Shown here one piece after another: positions 1-12,196 of a stretch of 64,000 nt of DNA. The stretch is from Prostheceraeus crozeri. Lineage: Eukaryota > Platyhelminthes > Polycladida > Euryleptidae. The position numbers were made by a program, and so were the translations under genes. The stretch lies in contig CAJQUW010001409.1 of the NCBI GenBank assembly GCA_907163375.1, positions 806,001-870,000 of the forward strand, read 5' to 3'. Under the pieces are notes generated by a model. The model saw only the letters and a list, made by a program, of their open reading frames with translations, was not told the origin of the DNA and did not search any database. Every line of letters begins with the position of its first letter. The first letter of the stretch is position 1.

Positions 1-1450
1 TGACGGTCCCAGGTCGAAATTCCACACTTTGGAAAATTTTCAAAATTTTACCCATACAAAGTCACTCTGACACTTAGGATTTTTTCAGGTAAGCGAGCTC
101 CGACCTAAAATCTTGTAACCGCTCTAACTTTTGAACGAAGACAGATAGGAACAAGCCGATTGTTTCACTGAATTTGTCTCACTCTTAGCTTTCAAACGAG
201 CTATCGCACGACACAATCCGTCCACTGGAAGCCAAAATCGAAGCAAGCTGTCCAGAGGGGGGGGGGAGGTCAGTGAAATTTGATGAAAAATGTTTTGGTG
301 ACGGTCCCAGGTCGAAATTCCACACTTTGGAAAATTTTCAAATTTTTACCCATACAAAGTCACTCTGACACTTAGGATTTTTCAGGTGAGCGAGCTCCGA
401 CCTAAAATCTTGTAACCGCTCTAACTTGTGAACGGCTGGTCCGATTGACTCGCAACAAAAAATGTTGTCGAGCAGTTTTTTCTCCTCTTTCAAACGAGTA
501 TCTGTAAGACAAAATCCGTCCACTAGAACCAAAGTTAGAAGATTGTTGTCGGGGGGGGGGGGGGTCAGCGAAATTTGATGAAAAATGTTTTGGTGACGGT
601 CCCAGGTCGAAATTCCACACTTTGGAAAATTTTCAAAATTTTACCCATACAAAGTCACTCTGACACTTAGGATTTTTTCAGGTAAGCGAGCTCCGACCTA
701 AAATCTTGTAACCGCTCTAACTTTTGAACGAAGACAGATAGGAACAAGCCGATTGTTTCACTGAATTTGTCTCACTCTTAGCTTTCAAACGAGCTATCGC
801 ACGACAAAATCCGTCCACTAGAAGCCAAAATCGAAGCAAGCTGTCCAGAGGGGGGGGGGAGGTCAGTGAAATTTGATGAAAAATGTTTTGGTGACGGTCC
901 CAGGTCGAAATTCCACACTTTGGAAAATTTTCAAATTTTTACCCATACAAAGTCACTCTGACACTTAGGATTTTTCAGGTGAGCGAGCTCCGACCTAAAA
1001 TCTTGTAACCGCTCTAACTTGTGAACGGCTGGTCCGATTGACTCGCAACAAAAAATGTTGTCGAGCAGTTTTTTCTCCTCTTTCAAACGAGTAGCTGTAA
1101 GACAAAATCCGTCCACTAGAACCAAAGTTAGAAGATTGTTGTCGGGGGGGGGGGGTCAGCGAAATTTGATGAAAAATGTTTTGGTGACGGTCCCAGGTCG
1201 AAATTCCACACTTTGGAAAATTTTCAAATTTTTACCCATACAAAGTCACTCTGACACTTAGGATTTTTTCAGGTGAGCGAGCTCCGACCTAAAATCTTGT
1301 AACCGCTCTAACTTTTGAACGAAGACAGATAGGAACAAGCAGATTGTTTCACTGAATTTGTCTCACTCTTAGCTTTCAAACGAGCTATCGCACGACAAAA
1401 TCCGTCCACTAGAAGCCAAAATCGAAGCAAGCTGTCCAGGGGGGGGGGAC
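1..1450. repeat. Satellite array with alternating subtypes and G runs
   Basis: Five consecutive units begin with TGACGGTCCCAGGTCG at 1, 299, 594, 892 and 1185, spaced 293-298 bp. Two subtypes alternate. Units at 1, 594 and 1185 share a middle part containing GAACGAAGACAGATAGG. Units at 299 and 892 share GAACGGCTGGTCCGATTG instead. The higher-order period is therefore about 593 bp. Each unit closes with a run of 10-14 G (near 257, 551, 850, 1144 and 1439) followed by GTCAG. The left end lies outside the window. Short reading frames across the units are by-products of the repeat. Confidence 0.95.
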
Positions 1451-1457
1451 GTCAGCC

Positions 1458-1765
1458 GAAAATTTTTTCTCTCCGATTTCGCTGGAAACATCCTTCCTAA
1501 CCCAAAATTTCACGTAGATTCCGAATCTGGACTCCGTTTTCTCATCCGATGCTTCGTTTGGGCGCTACACACCAAAACGTCCCACATTCTATGTCAAAAT
1601 TTTGAAGAAACAGTTTTTCTCGCCGATTGCCTTGAAACTCACCCTACCGATGCAGAATTTCACGCTGAATCCGAATCTGACCTCCGTTTTCTCATCCGAC
1701 CACTCCTTCCACTCGAAACAACCCATTTTACAACCCAACATTCAGCAGATTGCACCAAAAACATC
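1458..1765. repeat. Two diverged ~150-bp repeat units
   Basis: Two adjacent segments of about 150 bp (about 1458-1608 and 1609-1765) share a common core. Both contain AATTTCACG, then TCCGAATCTG and CTCCGTTTTCTCATCCGA at matching positions. They adjoin the satellite array and may be older, decayed members of a related tandem family. No gene is seen. Confidence 0.6.
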
Positions 1766-1789
1766 ACACACTATAGCCTCAAGACTAAT

Positions 1790-2052
1790 CCTGGCGGTCG
1801 CCCACGTCAACCTAGACGGTCGCCCACGTCAACCAGGCGGTCGGACCAACGCACCCGAGTCTCACACTCTGTTGTTGCAGAGGGGGGGGGGACGTCAGCG
1901 AACATGTTGTGAACGTGGACCCACCCGGCCGGCACACCACGACAGACCACAACCTCTGTCGTTCCAGAGGGGGGGGGGACTCAGACACGAAGCACCACGG
2001 CGGCCGACCACGACACTCTGCCGTGCCAGAGGGGGGGGGGGACTCAGCCACG
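1790..2052. repeat. Three G-run repeats related to the satellite ends
   Basis: Three runs of 9-11 G (about 1881-1890, 1970-1978, 2031-2041) each sit between CAGAG or CCAGAG and GAC(G)TCAG. The satellite units end in the same way (CCAGAG, G run, GTCAG). The intervening sequence is GC-rich and contains repeated CCACGAC and ACTCTG(C/T) words. Open frames across this part in two directions follow from its GC content, and I see no protein in it. Confidence 0.6.
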
Positions 2053-2304
2053 ACGGCGGCCATCTTGCGCTATCCAGTATTTGTCACTTGCTTACTACTA
2101 ATGTACATAATATGTAATTCTATAGATTACCATACAACTATATCCATAGATTACTGGTTGCCAAATATAATTTAGATACATTTTCGTGACAAAAGATACT
2201 TAATAACCGTAAGTAATGTGAGCGATTTTATCTGCTTATCATTTTATCATTTTTCACAAGCGAATTACAAGACAGAGATCACATAACTTATGAATAGATA
2301 ACAC
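2053..2304. other. No gene seen
   Basis: AT-rich sequence between the G-run repeats and the GGCGCAAA repeat. I see no reading frame, RNA or repeat that can be supported. Confidence 0.5.
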
Positions 2305-2432
2305 ATTTGGCGCAAATACATTATTTTTTTGGCGCAAATGCATGATTCCTTTTGGCGCAAAAGCATTGCTACAAAATTACATAACCGAAAAAAGTGGCGC
2401 AAATGCATTGCCAAGTGGCGCAAATGCAAAAG
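2305..2432. repeat. Irregular short repeat, TGGCGCAAATGCATT
   Basis: The word TGGCGCAAA followed by a variant of TGCATT occurs five times in about 120 bp (near 2308, 2330, 2352, 2394 and 2415), at spacings of about 21-42 bp. The spacing is too irregular for slippage of a simple microsatellite. TTTGGCGC-type words resemble E2F sites, but I have no evidence for regulation here. Confidence 0.6.
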
Positions 2433-3063
2433 TCCCCGTAGTCACACAGCACCAGCTTCCTTTGATACGGATCCTTTTATTGAAAAACGTACGGTAGTGA
2501 TGATTAGGCAATTCAAATTACTTTTTCAATGAAAAGAGCAAACAAAGTTTCTCGAGAACTTGTTAGTGTTATGCAATAAGTTTTCGCTATTTTTAGATTC
2601 GCTATTTTTACACTTTGCTATTATGAGACGACCCCTTCACGCAATCTCTATCGTTGAAAAACATTGAATTATATTTTGACTAGTTATGAACTCTGGTCGG
2701 TTTGCCGCACAAATGTTTGATGTGTCCTGCTTTATGACCTGTCGTTATTTGGCATATTGAATTTTAAATGTGTCACTATTCAAAAGGGATTTTGGCGTTC
2801 TAAGAATATCAGTCATAATGCAATATAAGAATATTATTGTGCCATGATGTGTTCATATACGAATAAGTGTAATAGTTTATAAAAGCCTTAGGGGATTTTT
2901 TGACAATTTTTGCAGTGAATTTAATGATCTTGCCAATCCTTTATAGCATCGCTGCACATCATTCTAGTAACTTGAGGCTACAATTGCTGCAATTTACAAT
3001 CATATGCGGGATTTAAATTGATTTTTGAAGTAATGAAGATATGTTTGACGTTTTTTGTTAATT
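2433..3063. other. No gene seen
   Basis: AT-rich, apparently unique sequence with stops in all frames. I found no splice-supported exon or structured RNA. Confidence 0.5.
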
Positions 3064-3372
3064 CTGCAGGAACCCAAAAGCTTTCGATGTTCAGGTCAAT
3101 ATCTGTATTCGCCCGAGCACTTTCGCAATACAAAGTATTGCAATCTCAAGGGCCTGACAAACAATGACAATGAGAGACACATCGTGAACGACATAGAGAG
3201 TGAACAATTTGTTCAGTTGAGAGTGAGATTTGTTCACTCTCTGTGTTGTTCACGATGTGTCTCTCATTTGTATTGTTTGTCAGGCGCATAAGAATGCAGT
3301 GCATCGTATTGTGAAAGTACCGGGGAAATACAGATATTGAGCTGAACATCGAAAGTTTTTGGGTTCCTGCAG
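3064..3372. mobile_element. 309-bp palindromic element (MITE-like foldback)
   Basis: The left end CTGCAGGAACCCAAAAG (3064 on) is matched in inverse by the right end finishing TTGGGTTCCTGCAG (to 3372). The two halves pair over most of their length, including TTTCGATGTTCAG, CAATATCTGTATT, CCTGACAAACAAT and GAGAGACACATCGTGAAC, and meet near 3218 with imperfect inner arms. This is the shape of a non-autonomous foldback or MITE element with no coding capacity. No clear target-site duplication was found, so the superfamily is unknown. Confidence 0.8.
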
Positions 3373-3949
3373 CATTAGCAAATTCAAATCGATGTTGCTA
3401 TTATCATTATGTGTCAGCACCTAATTGGTTTTTTAAAAATTTAATTAGCTCTCAAGAAAAATGATTACTTTACCAAAATTTATGACGGTGAACAGGAGTA
3501 TCATAGTAAATGATGATATCATAGTAACCAGATGCTTTGTGCATTGTGCTTATCTATGAATGTCTCATTCAAATAGCATTTTTGAACCAGTGTCTAGCCA
3601 AATAATCAAAGAGCTTTTCTGATTGTCCAGATAGGCTGCAAGTGAAACGATGAAAATTAAATTTTTTGAAACATACTACATACTTTCTAGTGCGTTTTCT
3701 GTGAAGCACTATGTACCATAAGAATGGTCAGGGTATGCGGTTACTAAATGTGACAGTCAATTTTTCAAATGAGTTCATTATAGGTAGTATAGAATTAGCA
3801 GTATCATGTTTTTTTCAAACGTATCAAGAAAAATAAACTAAAATTGCTCCAAAAGTCGTCTGAATATCTACAAATCGGGTGGAACCGGTACGCAACCGAC
3901 CAATAAGCTGATAGGCTTTTTGTGCCAAAAAATAGCCAATAGAGAAAAC
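3373..3949. other. No gene seen
   Basis: AT-rich sequence between the palindromic element and the transposase relic. No supported feature. Confidence 0.5.
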
Positions 3950-4690
3950 TTAATTGCTTAACCAGAAATCCTCCGAGTTATCCCAACTTGAGACTTCTGG
4001 GCAGAGGAAAGTCGTCGGCATCTCCAGGTAAGATTGACCAGTGACGCTGTTGGGAAAGAAGAATGGACCAATTATGCCACTTGACCAGTGACCACATTGC
4101 CAACCATACGACAGCCTTTTTGGAGTGCAGAGGTTCCTCGTGATACTCAGAGGGCTCTTCCGTTTCCCAGATGCAACAGTTCTTCTTATTGACATTCCTA
4201 TGAAAGTGAAAGATAACTTCGTCACTGAAGACAGCGTTCTCCATGAAATGGGGATCGCTTTTAAATCATTTCAAGACCCATTCACAAAATTCTGATCTTT
4301 TATCCACGTTATGTGGTTGTAGTACGTGGAGATTCTTCATTCTGTGTAGGCTTTAATGCCGGACTTATCAAGAATACGGCAAATAGCCGAGTAACTCAAA
4401 TTCATCTCAGCACTCGGTCGACGAATTAATTTCTTCCGAGATTTCCTGAGGCTGCTTCTTTGTTTTTCGTGTGAGCATGCAGTTCTTGGCCAACTAGATC
4501 CAGCATTGCGATGTAGCACATTTCCATGTGTCAAAAGGTTTTTGTGCCATAAGTGTACGGATGCTCTTTGTGGAGCTCGCGAATGTCAACCAAAGCGAGT
4601 ACGAAATCGTCGACTAACATCTGCAAAGCTCTTTCACTCTTCGTGCCACATTGATCGTCAGCGATATTCTCAATGATTCAGAACTTCACG
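3950..4690 (-). pseudogene. Tc1/mariner-type transposase relic
   Basis: Reading the minus strand from about 4690 down, pieces in different frames follow the order of a Tc1/mariner-type transposase. An N-terminal part (4534-4337) has a TGNVLHR-like start and a helix-turn-helix-like stretch with IRRPSAEMNLSYSAICRIL. The catalytic region (4244-3950) contains AVFSDEVIFHFH, NCCIWETEEPSE, WLAMWSLV and, in the next frame, IIGPFFFPNSVTGQSYLEM. FSDE carries the first catalytic aspartate of such enzymes. Frameshifts and stops between the pieces mean no functional protein. I did not find the terminal inverted repeats, so element ends are not defined. Confidence 0.8.
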
Positions 4691-5179
4691 AAATTGAACT
4701 TCAGAACCGAAAGATGTGAAACTGATACATGATTGTCATATCATATAAAACCGCAAGATCTGAACTGTTAGAAAATACATTCACCTTTCCTATTGATTGC
4801 TCGTAAGCAATGCACTAGAAGAATTAGAAGAAAACCTTTTTTTGATCACTCTGTGCATTTGTAATATATTCATTCATTATTTTCTGAGTTTTATCCAAAT
4901 TAAAATGTGATCTTTCATTTTGATGCTCCAAACATCAATGTTGATCATTTATTTAGATGATAAACGTATTAAAAATACGTAATTGATCTATTTTGTTTAA
5001 TTGAAAAAATGATATCATATTCAGTAGTCTTAACTTGCCATGCCATTATATGCACATTTTGACACTAGATTCAAAATCGCAGTGTTGGATTGAATTGTGG
5101 TCCGATTGTCTCGCGGCATGTATTGATTGAAGCGTGCTCAGAATGGATGACTCACTGCATCTTCATGATGCAGTTCTAA
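4691..5179. other. No gene seen; left flank of the RT array
   Basis: AT-rich sequence ending abruptly at 5180, where identity with the array unit begins. It holds no supported gene. Confidence 0.55.
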
Positions 5180-5785
5180 GCGTAAAGCAGTTCTTACGTA
5201 GCCACGGAAGCTGGGACACCAATCTCGTTTCAACTTTTTAGGGATACAGTTATCAATCATGCTTTTGAAAGTATCAAGAAAGATTGTCCATAGATCATTT
5301 ACATTGTCAGCACAATAAAAATGGCTCCAATCGTGGTTACTTATCATTTCATTTAACTTTCTCCATTGTGCTTTCGAATAAAAATGGATCAATGTTTCGT
5401 GCGATTTATGCCTCTCAAATAATGCGTGGAATTTCCAGGTCAATATGGAATGATCGGAGTTGTGAAATTGTTCTGATACTTGCAAGTCGTTAGCACACAA
5501 ATTTGACGTTGTAAACACGAGATCGAGGATATTGCTAGATGCAGGTCTAAGACCGATATAAGATATAAGATATAAGACCGATAAAGTAACTGTTTCCTTT
5601 CTTTTACGGTTTGAGCCATAGATGCATGCGTAGCTATAATACATCTCACTCCATTGAACACAATATCTCTTTTCAATAAAGATGAAATTTTTGATGCTAC
5701 TGCTTCTTATTTCGTTAGGACTTTCAGTATCATCATGAAGAATGAATATTTTTCTTGCAGAAGAGAGAAATCGATGTGCTTGCAT
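5180..5785 (-). pseudogene. RT array copy 1, truncated at array edge
   Basis: This holds only the N-terminal quarter of the unit's reading frame (start ATG at 5785). Array identity stops at 5180, roughly at codon 202 of the full frame, and the frame runs into unrelated flank to a stop at 5138. It retains the end of the endonuclease-like domain (SNILDLVF, then SDH) but no reverse transcriptase. The region 5786-6267 is the spacer between this copy and copy 2. Confidence 0.9.
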
Positions 5786-6267
5786 CTGAGGTTTTCATGT
5801 AGCACATTTACACTCTGATATTTACCGTATCTTCTCGATTAGATCTCGCACTCGATTGCAGCCCGTCTTCAAATAGAAATCGCACATGAATTGAAACAAA
5901 TAATCTTATAACTGCCACCAAAATCAATCAATAAAAATGTTTTTACGACCTTCATTAAGAAATCATTGCCATTGAGTGTGACTATAAGTCTTTTTTCAAT
6001 TATCTAGCAATGGCTGTCAATATTCTTCTTGTTCTGCATTTGACCTGATTTTAGTCTCTTGAACGTCTTGAATTTTAAATTGTCAACATAGCACATGCAG
6101 GTCATGATTTTCACATGTAGATCATAGGTTTACATATCTGTATTTCACAAGAAAATACATGACCCAATTAAAGGGCATAACAGATGAAATCATATCATCA
6201 CGTCAACATTGGAGAATAATTTACAGTGGAATTGTGCACGAAAAATTTGCTACATTGCAGTAAGCCA

Positions 6268-8748
6268 TCACCAAATATCAAGTTTGTCAAACAGATTGCG
6301 AATTACATTTTTAAAAAGATAGACTGATGGAACATTAATTTCTTCATCCGACAACATATTCCAAAATTTGGATATATAAACTGTAAAGAAGTATTGTCTG
6401 TAATTATGATGGTGACGTTTTGGACACATGCGAAAATGGTTACCTAGAGTAATTGACACATTTGAAATTTCAAAAAAATCATGCATGTTCAAATCAATTT
6501 GTCTATGAAACATTTTGTACAAAAAAATGAGATGGTAACGTAGCCTACGAGCTTTGAGTGACAACAAGTTAAGAGTGCGGAGTCTGTCGCGGTATTCTAA
6601 ATGACTTACATGATATAAAGATTTAGACATACGTCTCTGAACGCTCTCGATCAGTTTAACATTTTTTCACTTTATGCGGACACCACAAAATATTGCAATA
6701 TTCTAGAACGCTACGAACGTGCATCTTGTACAACAAACAACAGCGTTTGGTTCTAAATAATTAAAAGATCGACGAATCAGTCCTAGTTGTCTTCGAGCAC
6801 GATTTACAACGCTTACTACATGAGAGTCAAATGAAAATTCATCATCAATAAATACCCCAAGATCTTTGTACAATTTAACAACAGGAATGACTATCCCAGA
6901 TAAAGAATATGAGTATTCAATATCCATATTACCAAATCGCATAATGGCGCACTTTTGTAAATTCAATTTCATTCCATTAGTCTGATTCCACCTTTCGATT
7001 TGTTGGATGTCACTTTGCAGATAATTTTGCTCGGCAGAGGTTGGTTGCTTGCATGCAATTTTCACATCGTCGGCATATTTGATTACTTTGGAGAAAATCA
7101 GATTGTCTTCAAAGTCATTCATATACAACACAAACAGAATAGGGCCCAAAACAGAGCCTTGAATGAACCCACTAAGGATACTCCGAGCAGAAGATTTTAC
7201 TCCCTTGTAAACAACAATTTGATAGCGGTCGTTAAAATAGTTAACAAGCCAATCGATCAAGTGATCATTAAAAGAATATTGCCGCAATTTGGTAAGCAAA
7301 TAATCATGAGGAACTCTTTCAAAGGCTTTACTGTAGTCAAGAAATAATGCATCAACTGTATCTCGTTCATCGATTGTCCGTGTGATAAATTCATAAAAAT
7401 CTAAACTTGCTGTTTCGGTCGACTTTTTCGGTAAAAAACCATGTTGCGAAGACGATAGAATGTCATTAGCGTAACAGTGATCACTAATAACACGTCTAAT
7501 AATTCTTTCCATGACACGACAAATAACGCTAGATATGGTAATGGGTCTATAATTTGAAATTGAATTTTTTTCTCCAGATTTGTAGACAGGCGTGATCATA
7601 ACTGTTCTCCAGTCATCAGGAATTGCACCAGACTCAAATGAACATAAGAAAATTCTCGATAATATTGGAGACAGTTTAGACATACATTTCTTGATTATAA
7701 GATAGGATAGACCATCATTATCCAGACTCGTTGAGTTGGAAGAGTGGAGAGGACCTCGTAAATAACATCAGGTGAGAAAGAAGGGTTCGACATGTTATAA
7801 CAGCACGACGTCATTTTCATGTTGACTTGATGCGATTGCTTGTCAGAAGATATGAATAAAGAAGCAAAGTAGTCATTAAATGTCTCACTGATAATTTTTG
7901 AGTCAGTATATACACCATTTGAGTCATGAAACGTGTTGGGGAGACAATTGGATTTTACTTTCTCATTAACAAATTTCCAAAATAGCTTCTTATTTGATCT
8001 AAAAACTCTGAGCCTTTTTATTTTCGTGTTCTTTAGTTGCCATTCGCATTTTTCTATCAAGATTTAGATTCGCTAGGATCAAACCTATTCTATTGCGATA
8101 ATCAGGGTTGTTTTTCACTTTAGCAAAACATCGCCTGCGATGGCGTAAAGCAGTTCTTACGTAGCCACGGAAGCTGGGACACCAATCTCGTTTCAACTTT
8201 TTAGGGATACAGTTATCAATCATGCTTTTGAAAGTATCAAGAAAGATTGTCCATAGATCATTTACATTGTCAGCACAATAAAAATGGCTCCAATCGTGGT
8301 TACTTATCATTTCATTTAACTTTCTCCATTGTGCTTTCGAATAAAAATGGATCAATGTTTCGTGCGATTTATGCCTCTCAAATAATGCGTGGAATTTCCA
8401 GGTCAATATGGAATGATCGGAGTTGTGAAATTGTTCTGATACTTGCAAGTCGTTAGCACACAAATTTGACGTTGTAAACACGAGATCGAGGATATTGCTA
8501 GATGCAGGTCTAAGACCGATATAAGATATAAGATATAAGACCGATAAAGTAACTGTTTCCTTTCTTTTACGGTTTGAGCCATAGATGCATGCGTAGCTAT
8601 AATACATCTCACTCCATTGAACACAATATCTCTTTTCAATAAAGATGAAATTTTTGATGCTACTGCTTCTTATTTCGTTAGGACTTTCAGTATCATCATG
8701 AAGAATGAATATTTTTCTTGCAGAAGAGAGAAATCGATGTGCTTGCAT
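6268..8748 (-). pseudogene. RT array copy 2, frameshifted LINE reverse transcriptase
   Basis: The same 826-codon frame as the intact copies is broken by single-base length changes: an extra T near 6663, a missing A near 6730, a missing G near 7737 and an extra A near 8005. As a result the frame is split into 8748-7999, 8060-7695, 7683-6703 and 6630-6268. All RT motifs are still present across the pieces (SNYRPI, FLDYSKAF, QGSVLGPILF, KYADDV). Three or four of the breaks are in homopolymers, so they could be real decay or consensus errors. Confidence 0.9.
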
Positions 8749-9230
8749 CTGAGGTTTTCATGTAGCACATTTACACTCTGATATTTACCGTATCTTCTCG
8801 ATTAGATCTCGCACTCGATTGCAGCCCGTCTTCAAATAGAAATCGCACATGAATTGAAACAAATAATCTTACAACTGCCACCAAAATCAATCAATAAAAA
8901 TGTTTTTACGACCTTCATTAAGAAATCATTGCCATTGAGTGTGACTATAAGTCTTTTTTCAATTATCTAGCAATGGCTGTCAATATTCTTCTTGTTCTGC
9001 ATTTGACCTGATTTTAGTCTCTTGAACGTCTTGAATTTTAAATTGTCAACATAGCACATGCAGGTCATGATTTTCACATGTAGATCATAGGTTTACATAT
9101 CTGTATTTCACAAGAAAATACATGACCCAATTAAAGGGCATAACAGATGAAATCATATCATCACGTCAACATTGGAGAATAATTTACAGTGGAATTGTGC
9201 ACGAAAAATTTGCTACATTGCAGTAAGCCA

Positions 9231-11711
9231 TCACCAAATATCAAGTTTGTCAAACAGATTGCGAATTACATTTTTAAAAAGATAGACTGATGGAACATTA
9301 ATTTCTTCATCCGACAACATATTCCAAAATTTGGATATATAAACTGTAAAGAAGTATTGTCTGTAATTATGATGGTGACGTTTTGGACACATGCGAAAAT
9401 GGTTACCTAGAGTAATTGACACATTTGAAATTTCAAAAAAATCATGCATGTTCAAATCAATTTGTCTATGAAACATTTTGTACAAAAAAATGAGATGGTA
9501 ACGTAGCCTACGAGCTTTGAGTGACAACAAGTTAAGAGTGCGGAGTCTGTCGCGGTATTCTAAATGACTTACATGATATAAAGATTTAGACATACGTCTC
9601 TGAACGCTCTCGATCAGTTTAACATTTTTCACTTTATGCGGACACCACAAAATATTGCAATATTCTAGAACGCTACGAACGTGCATCTTGTACAACAAAA
9701 CAACAGCGTTTGGTTCTAAATAATTAAAAGATCGACGAATCAGTCCTAGTTGTCTTCGAGCACGATTTACAACGCTTACTACATGAGAGTCAAATGAAAA
9801 ATTCATCATCAATAAATACCCAAGATCTTTGTACAATTTAACAACAGGAATGACTATCCCAGATAAAGAATATGAGTATTCAATATCCATATTACCAAAT
9901 CGCATAATGGCGCACTTTTGTAAATTCAATTTCATTCCATTAGTCTGATTCCACCTTTCGATTTGTTGGATGTCACTTTGCAGATAATTTTGCTCGGCAG
10001 AGGTTGGTTGCTTGCATGCAATTTTCACATCGTCGGCATATTTGATTACTTTGGAGAAAATCAGATTGTCTTCAAAGTCATTCATATACAACACAAACAG
10101 AATAGGGCCCAAAACAGAGCCTTGAATGAACCCACTAAGGATACTCCGAGCAGAAGATTTTACTCCCTTGTAAACAACAATTTGATAGCGGTCGTTAAAA
10201 TAGTTAACAAGCCAATCGATCAAGTGATCATTAAAAGAATATTGCCGCAATTTGGTAAGCAAATAATCATGAGGAACTCTTTCAAAGGCTTTACTGTAGT
10301 CAAGAAATAATGCATCAACTGTATCTCGTTCATCGATTGTCCGTGTGATAAATTCATAAAAATCTAAACTTGCTGTTTCGGTCGACTTTTTCGGTAAAAA
10401 ACCATGTTGCGAAGACGATAGAATGTCATTAGCGTAACAGTGATCACTAATAACACGTCTAATAATTCTTTCCATGACACGACAAATAACGCTAGATATG
10501 GTAATGGGTCTATAATTTGAAATTGAATTTTTTTCTCCAGATTTGTAGACAGGCGTGATCATAACTGTTCTCCAGTCATCAGGAATTGCACCAGACTCAA
10601 ATGAACATAAGAAAATTCTCGATAATATTGGAGACAGTTTAGACATACATTTCTTGATTATAAGATAGGATAGACCATCATTATCCAGACTCGTTGAGTT
10701 GGGAAGAGTGGAGAGGACCTCGTAAATAACATCAGGTGAGAAAGAAGGGTTCGACATGTTATAACAGCACGACGTCATTTTCATGTTGACTTGATGCGAT
10801 TGCTTGTCAGAAGATATGAATAAAGAAGCAAAGTAGTCATTAAATGTCTCACTGATAATTTTTGAGTCAGTATATACACCATTTGAGTCATGAAACGTGT
10901 TGGGGAGACAATTGGATTTTACTTTCTCATTAACAAATTTCCAAAATAGCTTCTTATTTGATCTAAAACTCTGAGCCTTTTTATTTTCGTGTTCTTTAGT
11001 TGCCATTCGCATTTTTCTATCAAGATTTAGATTCGCTAGGATCAAACCTATTCTATTGCGATAATCAGGGTTGTTTTTCACTTTAGCAAACATCGCCTGC
11101 GATGGCGTAAAGCAGTTCTTACGTAGCCACGGAAGCTGGGACACCAATCTCGTTTCAACTTTTTAGGGATACAGTTATCAATCATGCTTTTGAAAGTATC
11201 AAGAAAGATTGTCCATAGATCATTTACATTGTCAGCACAATAAAAATGGCTCCAATCGTGGTTACTTATCATTTCATTTAACTTTCTCCATTGTGCTTTC
11301 GAATAAAAATGGATCAATGTTTCGTGCGATTTATGCCTCTCAAATAATGCGTGGAATTTCCAGGTCAATATGGAATGATCGGAGTTGTGAAATTGTTCTG
11401 ATACTTGCAAGTCGTTAGCACACAAATTTTGACGTTGTAAACACGAGATCGAGGATATTGCTAGATGCAGGTCTAAGACCGATATAAGATATAAGATATA
11501 AGACCGATAAAGTAACTGTTTCCTTTCTTTTACGGTTTGAGCCATAGATGCATGCGTAGCTATAATACATCTCACTCCATTGAACACAATATCTCTTTTC
11601 AATAAAGATGAAATTTTTGATGCTACTGCTTCTTATTTCGTTAGGACTTTCAGTATCATCATGAAGAATGAATATTTTTCTTGCAGAAGAGAGAAATCGA
11701 TGTGCTTGCAT
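9231..11711 (-). pseudogene. RT array copy 3, LINE RT with N-terminal breaks
   Basis: One missing A near 11092 and one extra T near 11426 split the frame, leaving a long C-terminal frame (11147-9231, 638 codons) that contains the whole reverse transcriptase and C-terminal region. A compensating pair of indels (an extra A near 9797 and a missing C near 9828) changes about ten residues downstream of the RT catalytic motifs without stopping the frame. The N-terminal endonuclease remnant lies in separate frames (11711-11415, 11602-11078). Confidence 0.9.
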
Positions 11712-12196
11712 CTGAGGTTTTCATGTAGCACATTTACACTCTGATATTTACCGTATCTTCTCGATTAGATCTCGCACTCGATTGCAGCCCGTCTTCAAAT
11801 AGAAATCGCACATGAATTGAAACAAATAATCTTATAACTGCCACCAAAAATCAATCAATAAAAATGTTTTTACGACCTTCATTAAGAAATCATTGCCCAT
11901 TGAGTGTGACTATAAGTCTTTTTTCAATTATCTAGCAATGGCTGTCAATATTCTTCTTGTTCTGCATTTGACCTGATTTTAGTCTCTTGAACGTCTTGAA
12001 TTTTAAATTGTCAACATAGCACATGCAGGTCATGATTTTCACATGTAGATCATAGGTTTACATATCTGTATTTCACAAGAAAATACATGACCCAATTAAA
12101 GGGCAATAACAGATGAAATCATATCATCACGTCAACATTGGAGAATAATTTACAGTGGAATTGTGCACGAAAAATTTGCTACATTGCAGTAAGCCA

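Noticed and set aside
338..1261. Repeated 64-72-codon frames in the satellite
   Set aside because: Present once per unit and in both strands; by-products of the satellite sequence.
1..1450. CRISPR-like array
   Set aside because: Units are ~295 bp, similar across their full length and alternate in type; there are no short repeats with unique spacers, and the genome is eukaryotic.
1602..2175. Frames of 80-170 codons across the G-run region (1602-2117, 1812-2063, 1909-2175)
   Set aside because: They overlap in both directions, consist of Gly/Pro/Arg-rich translation of repeats and G runs, and show no domain.
7000..7347. Plus-strand frames of 115 and 69 codons repeated in every array unit (for example 7000-7347, 8247-8456)
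   Set aside because: They are antisense to the reverse-transcriptase frame and conserved only because the units are near-identical; composition and content are those of complementary strand shadows.
5138..8748. The ATG of the 826-codon frame (MQAHRF) as a true LINE protein start
   Set aside because: The first ~60 codons have no LINE similarity, and the endonuclease enters in its last third; this start is probably accidental in a truncated element.
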